A stretch of DNA of 64,000 nucleotides, taken from the NCBI RefSeq assembly GCF_900604355.1, contig NZ_UWOE01000001.1:3100001-3164000 (forward strand). The letters run 5' to 3'. The translations under genes and the position numbers were made by a program. This document shows positions 35,822 to 45,290 of this stretch, in pieces. The notes under the pieces were generated by a model. That model had not been told where the DNA came from. It was given only the letters and a program-made list of their open reading frames with translations, and did not search any database. Source of the stretch: Luxibacter massiliensis. GTDB taxonomy: Bacteria > Bacillota > Clostridia > Lachnospirales > Lachnospiraceae. Position 1 is the stretch's first letter. Each line of letters begins with the position of its first letter.

Positions 35822-36085
35822 CTATTCTCCACATCCTGACTCCAGCAGCTGTGTCAGGTCTGCCATGGCCTCTGCCTCATCATCCCCCTCTGTCTGCAGT
35901 TCAATCTCTATCCCTTTTGCCAACCCTGCTGACAGGATGGATACGGTGGATTTTCCGTTCACACTGCTGCCGTTAGCAATAATCTTTGTCTCACTCTGAT
36001 ATTTTTTTGCCGTCCTGGCAAATACTGCAGCGGGACGTGTATGCAGTCCTGACGGATTGCTGATTACCAGTTTTCTCTTTACCAC
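35822..36085 (-). CDS. HPr-family phosphocarrier protein
   Basis: 87 residues, GTG start with GGGAGAGAGG upstream. Phosphoryl-accepting His15 is in SGLHTRPAA, and the regulatory Ser46 sits in NGKSTVSI, so it has both the PEP-dependent and HPr-kinase sites. It is first in a seven-gene minus-strand set that ends in ptsI. Whether it is the cell's general HPr or a dedicated paralogue cannot be told from this window; its place in a catabolic operon favours a special one. Confidence 0.92.
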   Translation of the reverse strand: MVKRKLVISNPSGLHTRPAAVFARTAKKYQSETKIIANGSSVNGKSTVSILSAGLAKGIEIELQTEGDDEAEAMADLTQLLESGCGE

Positions 36086-36189
36086 AAAACCTCTCTCCCT
36101 TCCTGATTGCTGTCAGGTATACCATACAAAATTTATAGAAATACCTCACAATAATATCTTGTTTCACCTCTTGTTTATTGGTAGTTTTT
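36086..36189. other. Leader of the HPr operon
   Basis: About 100 bases between promoter and GTG start. A CCTGA-TTGCTG-TCAGG dyad (about 36100-36115) lies close to the ribosome site. No recognisable riboswitch. Confidence 0.35.
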
Positions 36190-36218
36190 AATATAAATAT
36201 GCTTGTTTTGTTTGTCAA
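36190..36218 (-). promoter_or_regulatory. Sigma-A promoter of the HPr operon
   Basis: Minus-strand TTGACA (36218-36213), 17 bases, TATATT (36195-36190), a near-perfect housekeeping promoter. Confidence 0.8.
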
Positions 36219-36471
36219 TTTTGTAGCAGAGATAACACAACGAAAAATATGTGCCATAGCATTTTCTACATTTTCCCTCTCCCCTGTAAGTTAAAGAATC
36301 CCGCCTGCCAGGCTCTTTTTGTGCTGTAAAGCGAGTCTTGGGGCGGAATCCTCTCCTTCGTTCAAATAACATTGTGTTATTTCTTTGTATCATTCATGAC
36401 ACAGATAATCCTATATTGCTCCGGCAGATAACACGCCACGGCATAATATAAAACTATACATAATACAAATA
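36219..36471. other. Non-coding gap between MATE gene and HPr promoter
   Basis: It contains an imperfect GC-rich dyad, GAATCCCGCC (near 36297) against GGCGGAATCC (near 36353), and a T-rich minus-strand tract next to the MATE stop. I see no convincing gene. Confidence 0.35.
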
Positions 36472-37830
36472 TCAAAAATTTTTTATTTTTTTCCAAATCA
36501 CAAGATAGCAGACGAACTGTGCAGCACCTGTCACCACCCAGCTCACCGGGAATGCAAGGTAGAGCGTATCTAGTGTCCTGTTCATCGGGAACACTGTCAA
36601 AATCCATAGAATACGCAGGCCGCAGATTCCCACTATGGCGATCACCATCGGAAGCCATGCATACCCGAACCCCCTTACCATCCCACATACTACATTCATC
36701 ATGCCGCATAGAAATTGAAACCCGCACACATAGATAAGCCTAAGCATCCCATATTGGATGACCGCATCATAAGAAGGGTCGCCGGAAGAAATATATATAC
36801 TCAGAAGCTGACGCCCGAAAAGGCAGGTCAGCCCCCCCACAGATATGCCCAGAATCAGCACAATTAGCAGAGCATCCCGGAAAATAACCGGAATACGCTT
36901 TAATTTCCCGGCCCCCATGTTCTGGCTTGTAAAAGTTACCGCCGCCTGAAAGACCGCGTCCATAGCCAGGCTTGTGAAAGTCTCCAGGTTGCCTGCCGCC
37001 GAAGCGGCAGCAATCACATTGGCCCCAAAAGAATTTACTGTGCTCTGGACGATTACATTGGATACATTAAAAAAGGCAGTCTGCAGTCCGGCGGGCAGTC
37101 CCACGGAAAGCATGTTTTTTGCCTCCCTCCAGTCCATCTTTAGTTTTTTTAAGTCCAGATGCCCGCTCCCCTCAGTATGGGCCAGGCAGTAAAGGACAAG
37201 AATGAGGGAAATATACTGGGCGGCAACCGTGGCAATCGCCACGCCTGCCACATCCAGGCCAAAACCAACTACCAGAAGCAGGTTCAGGCTGATATTTATA
37301 ATGCCGGAGAACACAAGAAACAAAAGGGGCTTTTGGGTATCCCCAAACGCCCGCAAAATAGCAGCACCAAAGTTATAAGTAATGTTGGCAGGCACGCCCA
37401 AGAAATAAATACGCAGATAAAGCGAAGACAGGCTCATTATTTCTTCCGGGGCGCCCATCAGCCGCAGCAGGGGAACAGACAAAAAAAGCCCCAGGATAAG
37501 CAGTCCGATCCCTAGTAAAATACTAAGTGCAATCGCCGTATGGATTGCGGTGTTGACAGACTCCTCATCCTGGCAGCCCAGATACCGTGCCACAACAATA
37601 TTCACTCCGATAGATACTCCCAGAAATGTCCCTGTCAAAAGGCCAATAAGAGATGTGGTGGCGCCCACTGCAGCCAGGGAATTCCCACCTGCAAACTTCC
37701 CCACCACTATCATGTCTGACGCGTTGAACAGAAGCTGCAGAATCCCCGTAGCGGCCAGTGGAAGGCTGAACACCAGAATTTTTCTGAATACAGGGCCTTC
37801 CACCATATTAATAGTATAGATTTTCTTCAT
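36472..37830 (-). CDS. MATE-family efflux transporter
   Basis: 452 residues from ATG 37830 (MKKIYTINMVEGPVFRKIL); GAGGA lies nine bases upstream, which rules out longer starts at 37839 and 37911. There are twelve predicted membrane segments in two MatE repeats, with LPLAATGILQLLFNASDMIVV at the start and LFGRQLLSIYISSGD mid-protein (short motifs: LPLAATGILQ, LFNASDMIVVGKF). It is a sodium- or proton-coupled drug or metabolite exporter. It follows the IID gene after 40 bases and may be co-transcribed. Confidence 0.92.
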   Translation of the reverse strand: MKKIYTINMVEGPVFRKILVFSLPLAATGILQLLFNASDMIVVGKFAGGNSLAAVGATTSLIGLLTGTFLGVSIGVNIVVARYLGCQDEESVNTAIHTAIALSILLGIGLLILGLFLSVPLLRLMGAPEEIMSLSSLYLRIYFLGVPANITYNFGAAILRAFGDTQKPLLFLVFSGIINISLNLLLVVGFGLDVAGVAIATVAAQYISLILVLYCLAHTEGSGHLDLKKLKMDWREAKNMLSVGLPAGLQTAFFNVSNVIVQSTVNSFGANVIAAASAAGNLETFTSLAMDAVFQAAVTFTSQNMGAGKLKRIPVIFRDALLIVLILGISVGGLTCLFGRQLLSIYISSGDPSYDAVIQYGMLRLIYVCGFQFLCGMMNVVCGMVRGFGYAWLPMVIAIVGICGLRILWILTVFPMNRTLDTLYLAFPVSWVVTGAAQFVCYLVIWKKIKNF

Positions 37831-37870
37831 TTTATTCATTCCTCTAAAGAATCCATGTACACAGCTTCCC

Positions 37871-38698
37871 CTACACAATGATATGAAGTACTGTAAACAG
37901 CACACTGGCAACCGCCGTGCCGAAAATGATCTTATTAATACGTATCTTTTTACGTATCAAAAGAAAATAGAGGAAAATTACTGCCAGCACTAGGATGCCG
38001 GGCAGCGCCAGATCGAGGATATTCTGGATGGAAACCCCGCCAAATACCAGTCCGGTGCGGATACTTACATAGGCTGCGGCGACTCCGCCCATAATAAACA
38101 TGTTCATTGTACTTGCCGCATGGGCAATCCCTTGCAGTTTTCCATTCTTAAGCAGATTTAACACAAATGCACTGCCCTCCCGGTATCCCCTGTTTACATT
38201 GAGAAACGCAGTGGCAAAAGGAGAAATATTAATGGCAATCAACATCAGGACAGAACCTGCCACATTGCCGGACAGGCACAGCAATATAGTGACAGCAATG
38301 CCGAACTGCCGTATCGTAGAGCCGTGGATTGTGTCTCCCATGCCGGACATTGGCCCCATAATGCCATTTTTTGTGGCAAAAATCATATCCCCATTTACAT
38401 TCTCTCCATTCGCTTTCTTCTCTTCCATCCCCACAATTATGGCAAACAGTACCCCGGAAAAACTCTGTTCACACAGATAGTAATTCCTCGTACGCTGCAG
38501 CCCTTCCCGTATCTGAGCCTCCTCATCCGGGCATCCTTTATAAAGATAACGTAAAATGGGAACAATGGCGGCGGTAAATGCATTTCCATACCCTCTGTCA
38601 AATGTCTGGCAGGTCATATGCAGGAACATAAACCAAAACCAGCAGCGCCACAGCATTGTCTTTGGAACCTTACGGTATGTATTCTCTTTCCTCTCCAT
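37871..38698 (-). CDS. PTS mannose/fructose/sorbose-family IID subunit
   Basis: 275 residues. The N-terminal motif KVPKTMLWRCWFWFMFLHMTCQTFDRGYGN (short: QTFDRGYGNAFTAAIVP) and IMGPMSGMGDTIHGSTIRQ are IID hallmarks. It has a single-domain structure with C-terminal membrane helices. With IIC it forms the membrane channel of a mannose-type permease. It begins four bases after the IIC stop. Confidence 0.93.
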   Translation of the reverse strand: MERKENTYRKVPKTMLWRCWFWFMFLHMTCQTFDRGYGNAFTAAIVPILRYLYKGCPDEEAQIREGLQRTRNYYLCEQSFSGVLFAIIVGMEEKKANGENVNGDMIFATKNGIMGPMSGMGDTIHGSTIRQFGIAVTILLCLSGNVAGSVLMLIAINISPFATAFLNVNRGYREGSAFVLNLLKNGKLQGIAHAASTMNMFIMGGVAAAYVSIRTGLVFGGVSIQNILDLALPGILVLAVIFLYFLLIRKKIRINKIIFGTAVASVLFTVLHIIV

Positions 38699-38702
38699 GG
38701 AT

Positions 38703-39473
38703 TTACACCCCTTTCTTTTTTAACAGGTCATTATCCGTCCAGGCGACGGAAAGGTATGCAAGAAAACCTCCAAATGCTGCGATTCCCAAGATTGGCAAAT
38801 CTGCAAACATCATCACCAAAAAACCGGCGAGGAAAAACGGAATCTGGGCATTCCTCCCATATGTGGTGATAAAGAGGGCAAATCCCATGGCAGGCAGGAG
38901 AAGTCCGGTATTACTTAATCCAGTAATCAGCCACTGGGGGGCAGAACCCAGAAACCAGTTCACACCGAAAGTCGCCGCATAAATGCACACAATCACAAAG
39001 GGACAGGATAACAACATTCTGGTCAGCATAGGATAGAGTCCGCTGCAGCGGGCAATCTCGCCATAGTTTAAGGTTTCCACTGCTTTATCAATGCGCGGCC
39101 CCCAGACATTTGTATTTATTTTTTTCCATGGATTATCCAGCACGACCCCGCCAAGGGCACTGAAAAACATGGCCAGCGCAAGAGCCAAAGTTGCCGGCAT
39201 ATCAGTGGCAACTGCCACAGGAACGATAATAGATGTGGCAAGAAACTGGTCGAATGGCCTTGTCCCGCCGTATCCAACTGTACCAAGGTATGTAACCTGG
39301 ATCATGGCGCCAATCATAACCCCTGTCCCCGGCTCTCCCATGATAAGTCCGATGATTAACCCTGCAATGGATCCAAAAGTAGAGACTCCCATCAGAAGAA
39401 TAAATGGCTGCGAGGAGAAAAATCCATAGTAGAGCGCAACCAGCAGTACTTGAAGAACAGTCATAGAAAACAC
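38703..39473 (-). CDS. PTS mannose/fructose/sorbose-family IIC subunit
   Basis: 256 residues with about seven or eight membrane segments. The IIC pattern is IIGLIMGEPGTGVMIGAMIQ then TYLGTVGYGGTRPFDQFLAT. It binds and translocates the sugar together with IID. It lies between the IIB and IID genes, all minus strand. The sugar specificity is not readable. Confidence 0.93.
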   Translation of the reverse strand: MFSMTVLQVLLVALYYGFFSSQPFILLMGVSTFGSIAGLIIGLIMGEPGTGVMIGAMIQVTYLGTVGYGGTRPFDQFLATSIIVPVAVATDMPATLALALAMFFSALGGVVLDNPWKKINTNVWGPRIDKAVETLNYGEIARCSGLYPMLTRMLLSCPFVIVCIYAATFGVNWFLGSAPQWLITGLSNTGLLLPAMGFALFITTYGRNAQIPFFLAGFLVMMFADLPILGIAAFGGFLAYLSVAWTDNDLLKKKGV

Positions 39474-39482
39474 CTCTTTCCT

Positions 39483-39974
39483 TTAAAGTTTAGTAATTTT
39501 GAGCGCTTCATCAAGGGAAACTTTCGGTATGTCTGTAGTTGCCTGAAAATATACTTCAACGCCATCTGCCGACAGTTTCTTTAGCTCTCCTGCCTCATCC
39601 CCGGTAATATAACAGGAATTATTTACCCGGATATTATTTCCGTTTCCCGGGATGTTTGCCAGAGCCAACTCTGCATATTTCATTCCCATCTGATATGACT
39701 TCACCGCATCCCCTATATTGCCCCACAAAAGCAGAAGGGCAGGCTCACTGTTAAACGCCCCTTCCCGCCACTTATCTGCCGCATCCTGGATGGAGAGGAC
39801 GTCAACCCCAAAGTCCACAGCCATCAGTTTATACAGCTCGCTCATCAGAGGATCCGCTGCACAGGCATCACTGATCAGCAAAATTTTTGTAATTCCCAAT
39901 TCCCGTACCAGGCGGGCGCTGACCTGGCCATGAATGTACCGATTATCCACCCGAGCTAATTTAATATTGTTCAT
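39483..39974 (-). CDS. PTS mannose/fructose/sorbose-family IIB subunit
   Basis: 163 residues from ATG 39974 (GAAGGAG upstream); a longer in-frame start at 40022 lacks a ribosome site. The phosphorylated His15 is in RVDNRYIHGQVSARLV. It takes phosphate from IIA and hands it to the entering sugar. It is first of the IIB-IIC-IID set. The matching IIA gene lies about 5 kb away, in a separate minus-strand unit. Confidence 0.93.
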   Translation of the reverse strand: MNNIKLARVDNRYIHGQVSARLVRELGITKILLISDACAADPLMSELYKLMAVDFGVDVLSIQDAADKWREGAFNSEPALLLLWGNIGDAVKSYQMGMKYAELALANIPGNGNNIRVNNSCYITGDEAGELKKLSADGVEVYFQATTDIPKVSLDEALKITKL

Positions 39975-40072
39975 AATTTTTCTCTCCTTCTCGTTTTTGA
40001 TATGTGTATTATATAGTTTCACTGTTTCTTTTTCATGTTTTTCGCAGATTCTCCAACACTGTCACCAGGTTG

Positions 40073-41572
40073 TCAATTCGTTGAGTTCTCTGGCAGCAGC
40101 TTCGCAGAATCATTGATGGATGTAAACACACAGTTGGCAAAAAGCTGGTTCGTGCAGACAGCCGCATAGCAGGAAGGCCCACTGTTGTACCCAATGAGGT
40201 ACGCTCCATATGCCGCTTCAAAATCAATGGGGTAAATGGGATCTCCCTCGATACGGTACAGATAAAAATTATCATGCTGCTCCATATATGTAAGTGTACT
40301 ATTCAAATGGCGCTGATACTGATCCCTCCTATAATACAGCGTCCTTCCGAAAAGAACTTCAGAACGTGCCAGGGGGCGTTTTCTCTTTCCAGTATCGAAA
40401 TAATAGTATTCCATGGTGCCCTGCCTTACATAAGTCTCAAGCCAGTCCTGGTACCTTCGGTGTACGGCCAGCAGAAGTTCTATTTCCCTCTCCTCCCCGC
40501 CTGCGTCACAAATCATCTCCTCCAGCACTTCTGCGGGCATTGTCCCCAGTGGGAGGGACATACTGTGGGAAATAAACTCCCGGGAGCATCCTGCAAACAT
40601 ATCTGTCTCTACAAAGTTTAAAAGTGCCTCGTATTGAAAATCCATGGCAGCAAATTCAGTTCCCACTCTGGCACAAGTCCTGTCAGGCGGGTGGACTTTA
40701 TCCAGCAAGGTGTGGAGAAGCGGTATACTTCCGGAAAGCAGCAGTTCCATGTCATCTACAACCTGGGTTGTATTTTTTATGTCTGTTATCATGGATACAT
40801 ACCGGTGTGAGGATGCTTTTACCGACCATCCCACCACAGCCCCTACTTCTGGGACAGCGAATAGGATGTTATTAAACTGACGGCGGTTATTTTCCCTGTT
40901 TGCCAATCCGTATAATCCATATAGTTCAGTCCCCGGTATAGATTGGAACCAAGACCATAGCTTGACATAATCGTCCATCTTCTTTGAATCGTTGGATACA
41001 TGGAAAATCAGCCGTGCCTTCATCCCCACATTTCCCGCCTGCCTTAAAAGGCTGCAGAAGCAGGAAAAGAAATTTTCATCCCTGACCAGCCATTCCAGGT
41101 TATCATTTCCAAAGAAGTATAGGGTAAACCCGCTCTTAGCCTGGAGCGCAAGATTTAATAAATTTTTTACACAATAGCGGTATCCGTCCGCCCCGTTATA
41201 CAAGTTCATTGGCTCTGGCCTGATAACATCCTCCGCCGTGCCTCCTCCCCAATCCAGTTTCATCGGCTCTTCTGCCTCTTTATCCGGAGACAGCCACTTT
41301 GCCAGGATATATTTCATCATTTTCCCATCATTCTGAAAGTATGAATTACTGTAGTTCAGCTGCAGAAGCTGGCATAGCAGAAGCCTGTCGTTTGTGTCAC
41401 TGCACAGACTGTAAACCGCCTCGGAAATTTGTTCCACCGTCTTTTTTCCAGGTTCCCTCTTGCCTGTTCTCCACCGTGACACCAAAGAACGGTCAATATA
41501 CAGACAGTTGGCTATCTCCGTATTTTTTAGTCCTGTCACAGACATTAGATAATTAAATCGTGAATGAAACAT
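40073..41572 (-). CDS. XRE-type HTH regulator with large uncharacterised C-terminal domain
   Basis: 499 residues from ATG 41572 (AGAGAGGTGG upstream). An N-terminal HTH lies at about 5-55 (LKNTEIANCLYIDRSLVSRW, then TGKREPGKKTVEQI). The remaining 440 residues have no domain I recognise; they look alpha/beta and soluble. It lies immediately upstream of the IIB-IIC-IID genes and divergent from the dehydrogenase/aldolase operon, so it probably regulates one or both. Copy C of the dispersed repeat lies in its leader. Confidence 0.7.
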   Translation of the reverse strand: MFHSRFNYLMSVTGLKNTEIANCLYIDRSLVSRWRTGKREPGKKTVEQISEAVYSLCSDTNDRLLLCQLLQLNYSNSYFQNDGKMMKYILAKWLSPDKEAEEPMKLDWGGGTAEDVIRPEPMNLYNGADGYRYCVKNLLNLALQAKSGFTLYFFGNDNLEWLVRDENFFSCFCSLLRQAGNVGMKARLIFHVSNDSKKMDDYVKLWSWFQSIPGTELYGLYGLANRENNRRQFNNILFAVPEVGAVVGWSVKASSHRYVSMITDIKNTTQVVDDMELLLSGSIPLLHTLLDKVHPPDRTCARVGTEFAAMDFQYEALLNFVETDMFAGCSREFISHSMSLPLGTMPAEVLEEMICDAGGEEREIELLLAVHRRYQDWLETYVRQGTMEYYYFDTGKRKRPLARSEVLFGRTLYYRRDQYQRHLNSTLTYMEQHDNFYLYRIEGDPIYPIDFEAAYGAYLIGYNSGPSCYAAVCTNQLFANCVFTSINDSAKLLPENSTN

Positions 41573-41609
41573 CAATAGAACCACCTCTCTTTTTCTCATG
41601 AAGTACATC

Positions 41610-41627
41610 CAAAGGGCGCCCCTTAGA
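41610..41627. repeat. Dispersed repeat end motif, copy C (partial)
   Basis: CCAAAGGGCGCCCCTTAG matches the left end of copy A over 15 bases, but without a matching right end nearby. It lies in the divergent control region 41573-41785. Confidence 0.4.
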
Positions 41628-41785
41628 TATAATTTGGATTTTCCTGACATCAAGATGACAAACCGGTGACAGGAATGTTGAATGCCAGTAAAATATTGTT
41701 TTCTTTTCTAAAAAAAGATATTGTAAAAACGAACCAAAAACTTACAAAACCAAAAACAAAACATCATTAGGAAGGAGTCACCAAA

Positions 41786-42847
41786 ATGCTTAAAATGTTA
41801 TGGACAGCAGATTACAGTCCTGTCTGGGAATCACGCTTTAAGGAAGTCGTGGATGTAAAGCGCGCCGGCTTCAACCTGGATGGGCAAACTAACGGTTATC
41901 TGTCTGAAGATGAACTTATCGAGCAGCTTGAAGGGTGTGATATCTTTTTCGTAGCATATGACAAAGTTACCCGGAAAGTCCTCAAAAACAGTCCGGACTT
42001 AAAGCTCATCCTTTCCGTCCGCGATGGCCCGGAGGAGAATATTGACCTTGCTGCCTGCAAAGAATATGGAGTACCGGTCTTAAATAGCGCAGGGCGCTGT
42101 ACTGTCTCCGTCGCCGAATTTACTTTTAACCTGATTATGAATATGGCACGCCCTGTCATCGAACTGACCGGACGGATGCGCAATGAAGGCTGGAACAACG
42201 AAAACCGGCAGGCACTGCGTGATATTGCCGTGGCGCGCTCCACCGAACTATACGGCAAAACCCTTGGTATTGTGGGCATGGGACGAAACGGGCGCCGACT
42301 CGCGCAATATGCGCAGGCATTCGACATGCAGGTCATCGGATACGATCCGTTCCTCCCCAAAGATGCATTGGCAGACCAGGGAATCAGCCTGGTGGAACTC
42401 GATGAACTGGTATCCTCTAGCGACTATATCAGCGTCCTGGCCAGGGTCACTCCTGAGAACCACAACCTCATTGACTATGAGCAATTTGCTCTTATGAAGC
42501 CTAACGCTGGATTGATTAATACGGCCCGCGCCGCCCTTGTCAACACTAAGGCCTTAAAAGAGGCCCTGACGACAGGAAAAATCCGTATGGCAGCGGTGGA
42601 TGTCTTTGATTCTGAATCCCTCCCTCTGGAAGATTCCTACTATCAGATACCGCCAGAAAAACTCATACTCACTAACCATACAGCAGGTTTCAGCCGCGAA
42701 CGGGAGACACACCAGTATACTATCGGTATGCAGAACCTGACTAATTTCTTAAAGGGTTTTGGCATTACAAACAATTGTACCCGCGGCATAGAGGACACAG
42801 ATGCCTTCCAAAAACGGGGAGCCAAAATCTACGGCATAAGCAAATAA
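41786..42847 (+). CDS. 2-hydroxyacid dehydrogenase family protein
   Basis: 353 residues. The NAD motif is LGIVGMGRNGRRLAQYA, which departs from GxGxxG in having N for the usual I/L (GMGRNG). Catalytic residues are Arg in LINTARAALVN, Glu/Asp in AAVDVFDSESLP and His in LTNHTAGFSRE. It reduces a 2-oxo acid or oxidises a 2-hydroxy acid. It is first of a plus-strand operon with an aldo/keto reductase and a class II aldolase. AAGGAG precedes the ATG. Confidence 0.88.
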   Translation: MLKMLWTADYSPVWESRFKEVVDVKRAGFNLDGQTNGYLSEDELIEQLEGCDIFFVAYDKVTRKVLKNSPDLKLILSVRDGPEENIDLAACKEYGVPVLNSAGRCTVSVAEFTFNLIMNMARPVIELTGRMRNEGWNNENRQALRDIAVARSTELYGKTLGIVGMGRNGRRLAQYAQAFDMQVIGYDPFLPKDALADQGISLVELDELVSSSDYISVLARVTPENHNLIDYEQFALMKPNAGLINTARAALVNTKALKEALTTGKIRMAAVDVFDSESLPLEDSYYQIPPEKLILTNHTAGFSRERETHQYTIGMQNLTNFLKGFGITNNCTRGIEDTDAFQKRGAKIYGISK

Positions 42848-42860
42848 CAGGAGGAACAAT

Positions 42861-43829
42861 ATGAAGTATAATTTTATTCCAAAAACCAATTTATTAGTCT
42901 CCGAACTCAGCCTTGGCGCAATGACTTTTGGCGGACAGACAGATGAAGCAGATAGTATGTCAATCATGGACTATGCTTTCGAGCATGGTATCAATGTGCT
43001 CGATACTGCCAATGCGTATAACCAGGGCAAAAGCGAAGAAATTGCCGGCAAGTGGGTTAAAAACCACCGTGAAAAAGTTATCCTTGCCACAAAAGTCGGA
43101 AACGAGGTAGTACCCGGCGATGGCAGCGGCGGACTTGGGAGACGGACTATCCGTATGCAGTTCGACGCCAGCAGGAAGAGATTAGATACAGACTACATTG
43201 ATATCTATTACCTGCATCAGCCAGACTACCATACTTGCCTGGAAGAGACACTGGACACCATGAATGAGCTTGTACATAAAGGATTGGTACATTACATCGG
43301 CGTAAGCAACTATGCCGCATGGCAGATAGCAGATATTCTTGCCATCTGTGAGAAGTACGATTATGTACGCCCTATTATGACGCAGAATGTCTACAACCTG
43401 ATTACCCGGGGGATTGAAGCAGAGCTTCTTCCGTTTTTAAAAACCCACCAGGTCGGCATGACCGCCTATAACCCGCTGGCTGCCGGTATGCTGGCAGGAA
43501 AACATAAGCCAGGAAAACCCGCAGAGGGAACCAGGTTCGCGCTTCAGTCCGCTTACTATGACCGCTACTGGTCGGACGAAAACTTCACAGCCATTGAAAA
43601 GCTGAAAGAGATTGCAGAAAACCTGCATATCACCCCACTGCAGCTTGCCATGAAATGGGTATCCCAGCAGCCATCTGTAACTACAACACTCACAGGTGTC
43701 AGCCGGCTGACACAGTTGGAGCAAAACATTGCTTCTGTAGAAATTGACCCGTTTGATGAGGAAACTTTAGATGCCTGTGAAGCAGTATGGAAATCTTTAG
43801 CCGGCACCCGTTTTGCGTATAACCGATAA
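42861..43829 (+). CDS. Aldo/keto reductase
   Basis: 322 residues, an (alpha/beta)8 barrel with the catalytic tetrad Asp in NVLDTANAY, Tyr in NAYNQGKSEE, Lys in VILATKVGN and His in YYLHQPD. The C-terminal NADPH-binding stretch is GVSRLTQLEQNIAS. It reduces an aldehyde or ketone of a sugar derivative. It lies 13 bases after the dehydrogenase gene and 27 before the aldolase gene. Confidence 0.93.
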   Translation: MKYNFIPKTNLLVSELSLGAMTFGGQTDEADSMSIMDYAFEHGINVLDTANAYNQGKSEEIAGKWVKNHREKVILATKVGNEVVPGDGSGGLGRRTIRMQFDASRKRLDTDYIDIYYLHQPDYHTCLEETLDTMNELVHKGLVHYIGVSNYAAWQIADILAICEKYDYVRPIMTQNVYNLITRGIEAELLPFLKTHQVGMTAYNPLAAGMLAGKHKPGKPAEGTRFALQSAYYDRYWSDENFTAIEKLKEIAENLHITPLQLAMKWVSQQPSVTTTLTGVSRLTQLEQNIASVEIDPFDEETLDACEAVWKSLAGTRFAYNR

Positions 43830-43856
43830 CCCCAAAACCCGAAAAGGAGAAAAATT

Positions 43857-44678
43857 ATGTTAGTAACTATGGGAGAGCTTCTCCAAAAAGCCAAAAAAGG
43901 CCACTATGCAGTTTGTGCCCCAAGCAATGCAGATGAAATCTCACTGCGCGCCTCCATCGATGCCGCCAAAGAAGCGCAGGCACCGGTCATTATTAACCTG
44001 AACTATACTATACATCCAGATATTAAATTCTTCGCACGCATGGTGCGGGATATTGCTAATGAAACATCGATCCCCATCGCATTAAACCAGGATCATGGGG
44101 CCAAATACGAGCACGCTATCCGGGCCATCCAGGCAGGATTTACCTCTGTCATGGTGGATCGTTCCACGCTGCCCTTTGAAGAAAACATTGCACAGGTCAG
44201 CGAGATCGTAAAAGTGGCCCACGCATGTGGTGTTACCGTGGAAGCAGAGCTAGGCCATGTGGGGTATGCCGCAAAGGATGATATGGATGAGCGCTCTTTA
44301 ACTGACCCGGATCAGGCAAAGGAATACTGCGAACGCACGAAAGTGGACTGCCTGGCTGTCTCTATCGGAACTGTCCACGGAACTTACAAAGGCACTCCTC
44401 ATATCGATTTCGACCTGCTGAAAAAACTAAATGACATTGTGGAGGTTCCCCTAGTACTCCACGGCGGTTCCGGGACTGGAGAAGATAAGCTGGCACGCGC
44501 CTGCCACGAAGGTATCTGTAAAATTAATATTGGCACGGACGTTATGCAAAAAGGCCGTGATGCAGTCTTAGAAACTGAGGTTTCCGCCCCTCACTTTACA
44601 CTTCACAGCTTCTATGAGGGTTATAAGAAAGAACTCATCCGCTATATGAAAATGTTTGGTTCTGCCGGACAGGCTTAA
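43857..44678 (+). CDS. Class II fructose/tagatose-bisphosphate-type aldolase
   Basis: 273 residues, TIM barrel. The zinc and catalytic sites are IALNQDHGAKYEHA, VEAELGHVGY, VSIGTVHGTYKG and VPLVLHGGSGTGEDKL. It cleaves a ketose-phosphate to dihydroxyacetone phosphate and an aldehyde. As it sits in a PTS-linked operon, its substrate is probably the phosphorylated import product after redox adjustment. AAAGGAG precedes the ATG, and a hairpin follows. Confidence 0.92.
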   Translation: MLVTMGELLQKAKKGHYAVCAPSNADEISLRASIDAAKEAQAPVIINLNYTIHPDIKFFARMVRDIANETSIPIALNQDHGAKYEHAIRAIQAGFTSVMVDRSTLPFEENIAQVSEIVKVAHACGVTVEAELGHVGYAAKDDMDERSLTDPDQAKEYCERTKVDCLAVSIGTVHGTYKGTPHIDFDLLKKLNDIVEVPLVLHGGSGTGEDKLARACHEGICKINIGTDVMQKGRDAVLETEVSAPHFTLHSFYEGYKKELIRYMKMFGSAGQA

Positions 44679-44688
44679 AACTCATTTG

Positions 44689-44713
44689 GACGGGTGCAGT
44701 AACTGCGCCCGTC
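44689..44713. terminator. Hairpin between convergent aldolase and IIA genes
   Basis: GACGGG-t-GCAG pairs with CTGC-g-CCCGTC around a three-base loop. It has no strong T tract, so it may be a weak bidirectional terminator. Confidence 0.5.
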
Positions 44714-44737
44714 AATAAGCACTTTAAATCAGAGGCT

Positions 44738-45181
44738 TTATTCTCCCTGCGCCTGTGCCATTTCATAGAAACGGGTAAGCTCAGGCGTAAAGTTCTTCAC
44801 AGAATTTTTCGCCACCTTTTCAATATGTCCTGCCAGTGCTGCGCCGTCCAACTCTGTGTCCCGTGCGTCCAGTACCTCCAAGAGCATATTGACATTGACT
44901 CCTGCCACCGCGCACAGAGGACGGGTTCTGCCAATTTTCATCACAGTATTAAACGGTGTGCCCCCCAGTATATCTACAAAGATAAAGACATCTCCGTCAT
45001 ACCGGCCGAGCACTTTTTCCATCTCTTCCTGATATTCCTCCTGGCTTACGCCTGGAAGCAGTGGAAGTGCCTCAACATCCTTTACCTCTCCATAGAGCAG
45101 GCTGACCGTCTTAATGAGTTCCTTACAGAATGTTCCATGTGTCGCCACCAGTATGGTTGGTATTTTTTTAAAATTAGTCAT
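44738..45181 (-). CDS. PTS mannose-family IIA protein
   Basis: 147 residues from ATG 45181 (AAAGGAGGA upstream); an in-frame start at 45232 is less likely. Phosphorylated His15 is in LVATHGTFCKEL, and FVDILGGTPFNTVMKIG is the second hallmark. It carries phosphate from HPr to a IIB protein. It is a single gene on its own promoter, between the aldolase operon and the LevR-like regulator. Confidence 0.93.
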   Translation of the reverse strand: MTNFKKIPTILVATHGTFCKELIKTVSLLYGEVKDVEALPLLPGVSQEEYQEEMEKVLGRYDGDVFIFVDILGGTPFNTVMKIGRTRPLCAVAGVNVNMLLEVLDARDTELDGAALAGHIEKVAKNSVKNFTPELTRFYEMAQAQGE

Positions 45182-45261
45182 GTCTCCTCCTTTGATTTTA
45201 GGCTTTTTTACCTTTAGATTTTCTGATACCAAACCAGAATATATGCATTTTGTTCGTTTTA

Positions 45262-45290
45262 ATGTTATTATTGGAACTCTTTTTTGTCAA
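45262..45290 (-). promoter_or_regulatory. Sigma-A promoter of the IIA gene
   Basis: Minus-strand TTGACA (45290-45285), 17 bases, TAACAT (45267-45262). The leader is about 75 bases. Confidence 0.65.

Noticed and set aside
36175..36393. 72-codon minus-strand frame between the MATE and HPr genes
   Set aside because: Basic, low-sense translation without ribosome site; it overlaps the well-supported HPr promoter.
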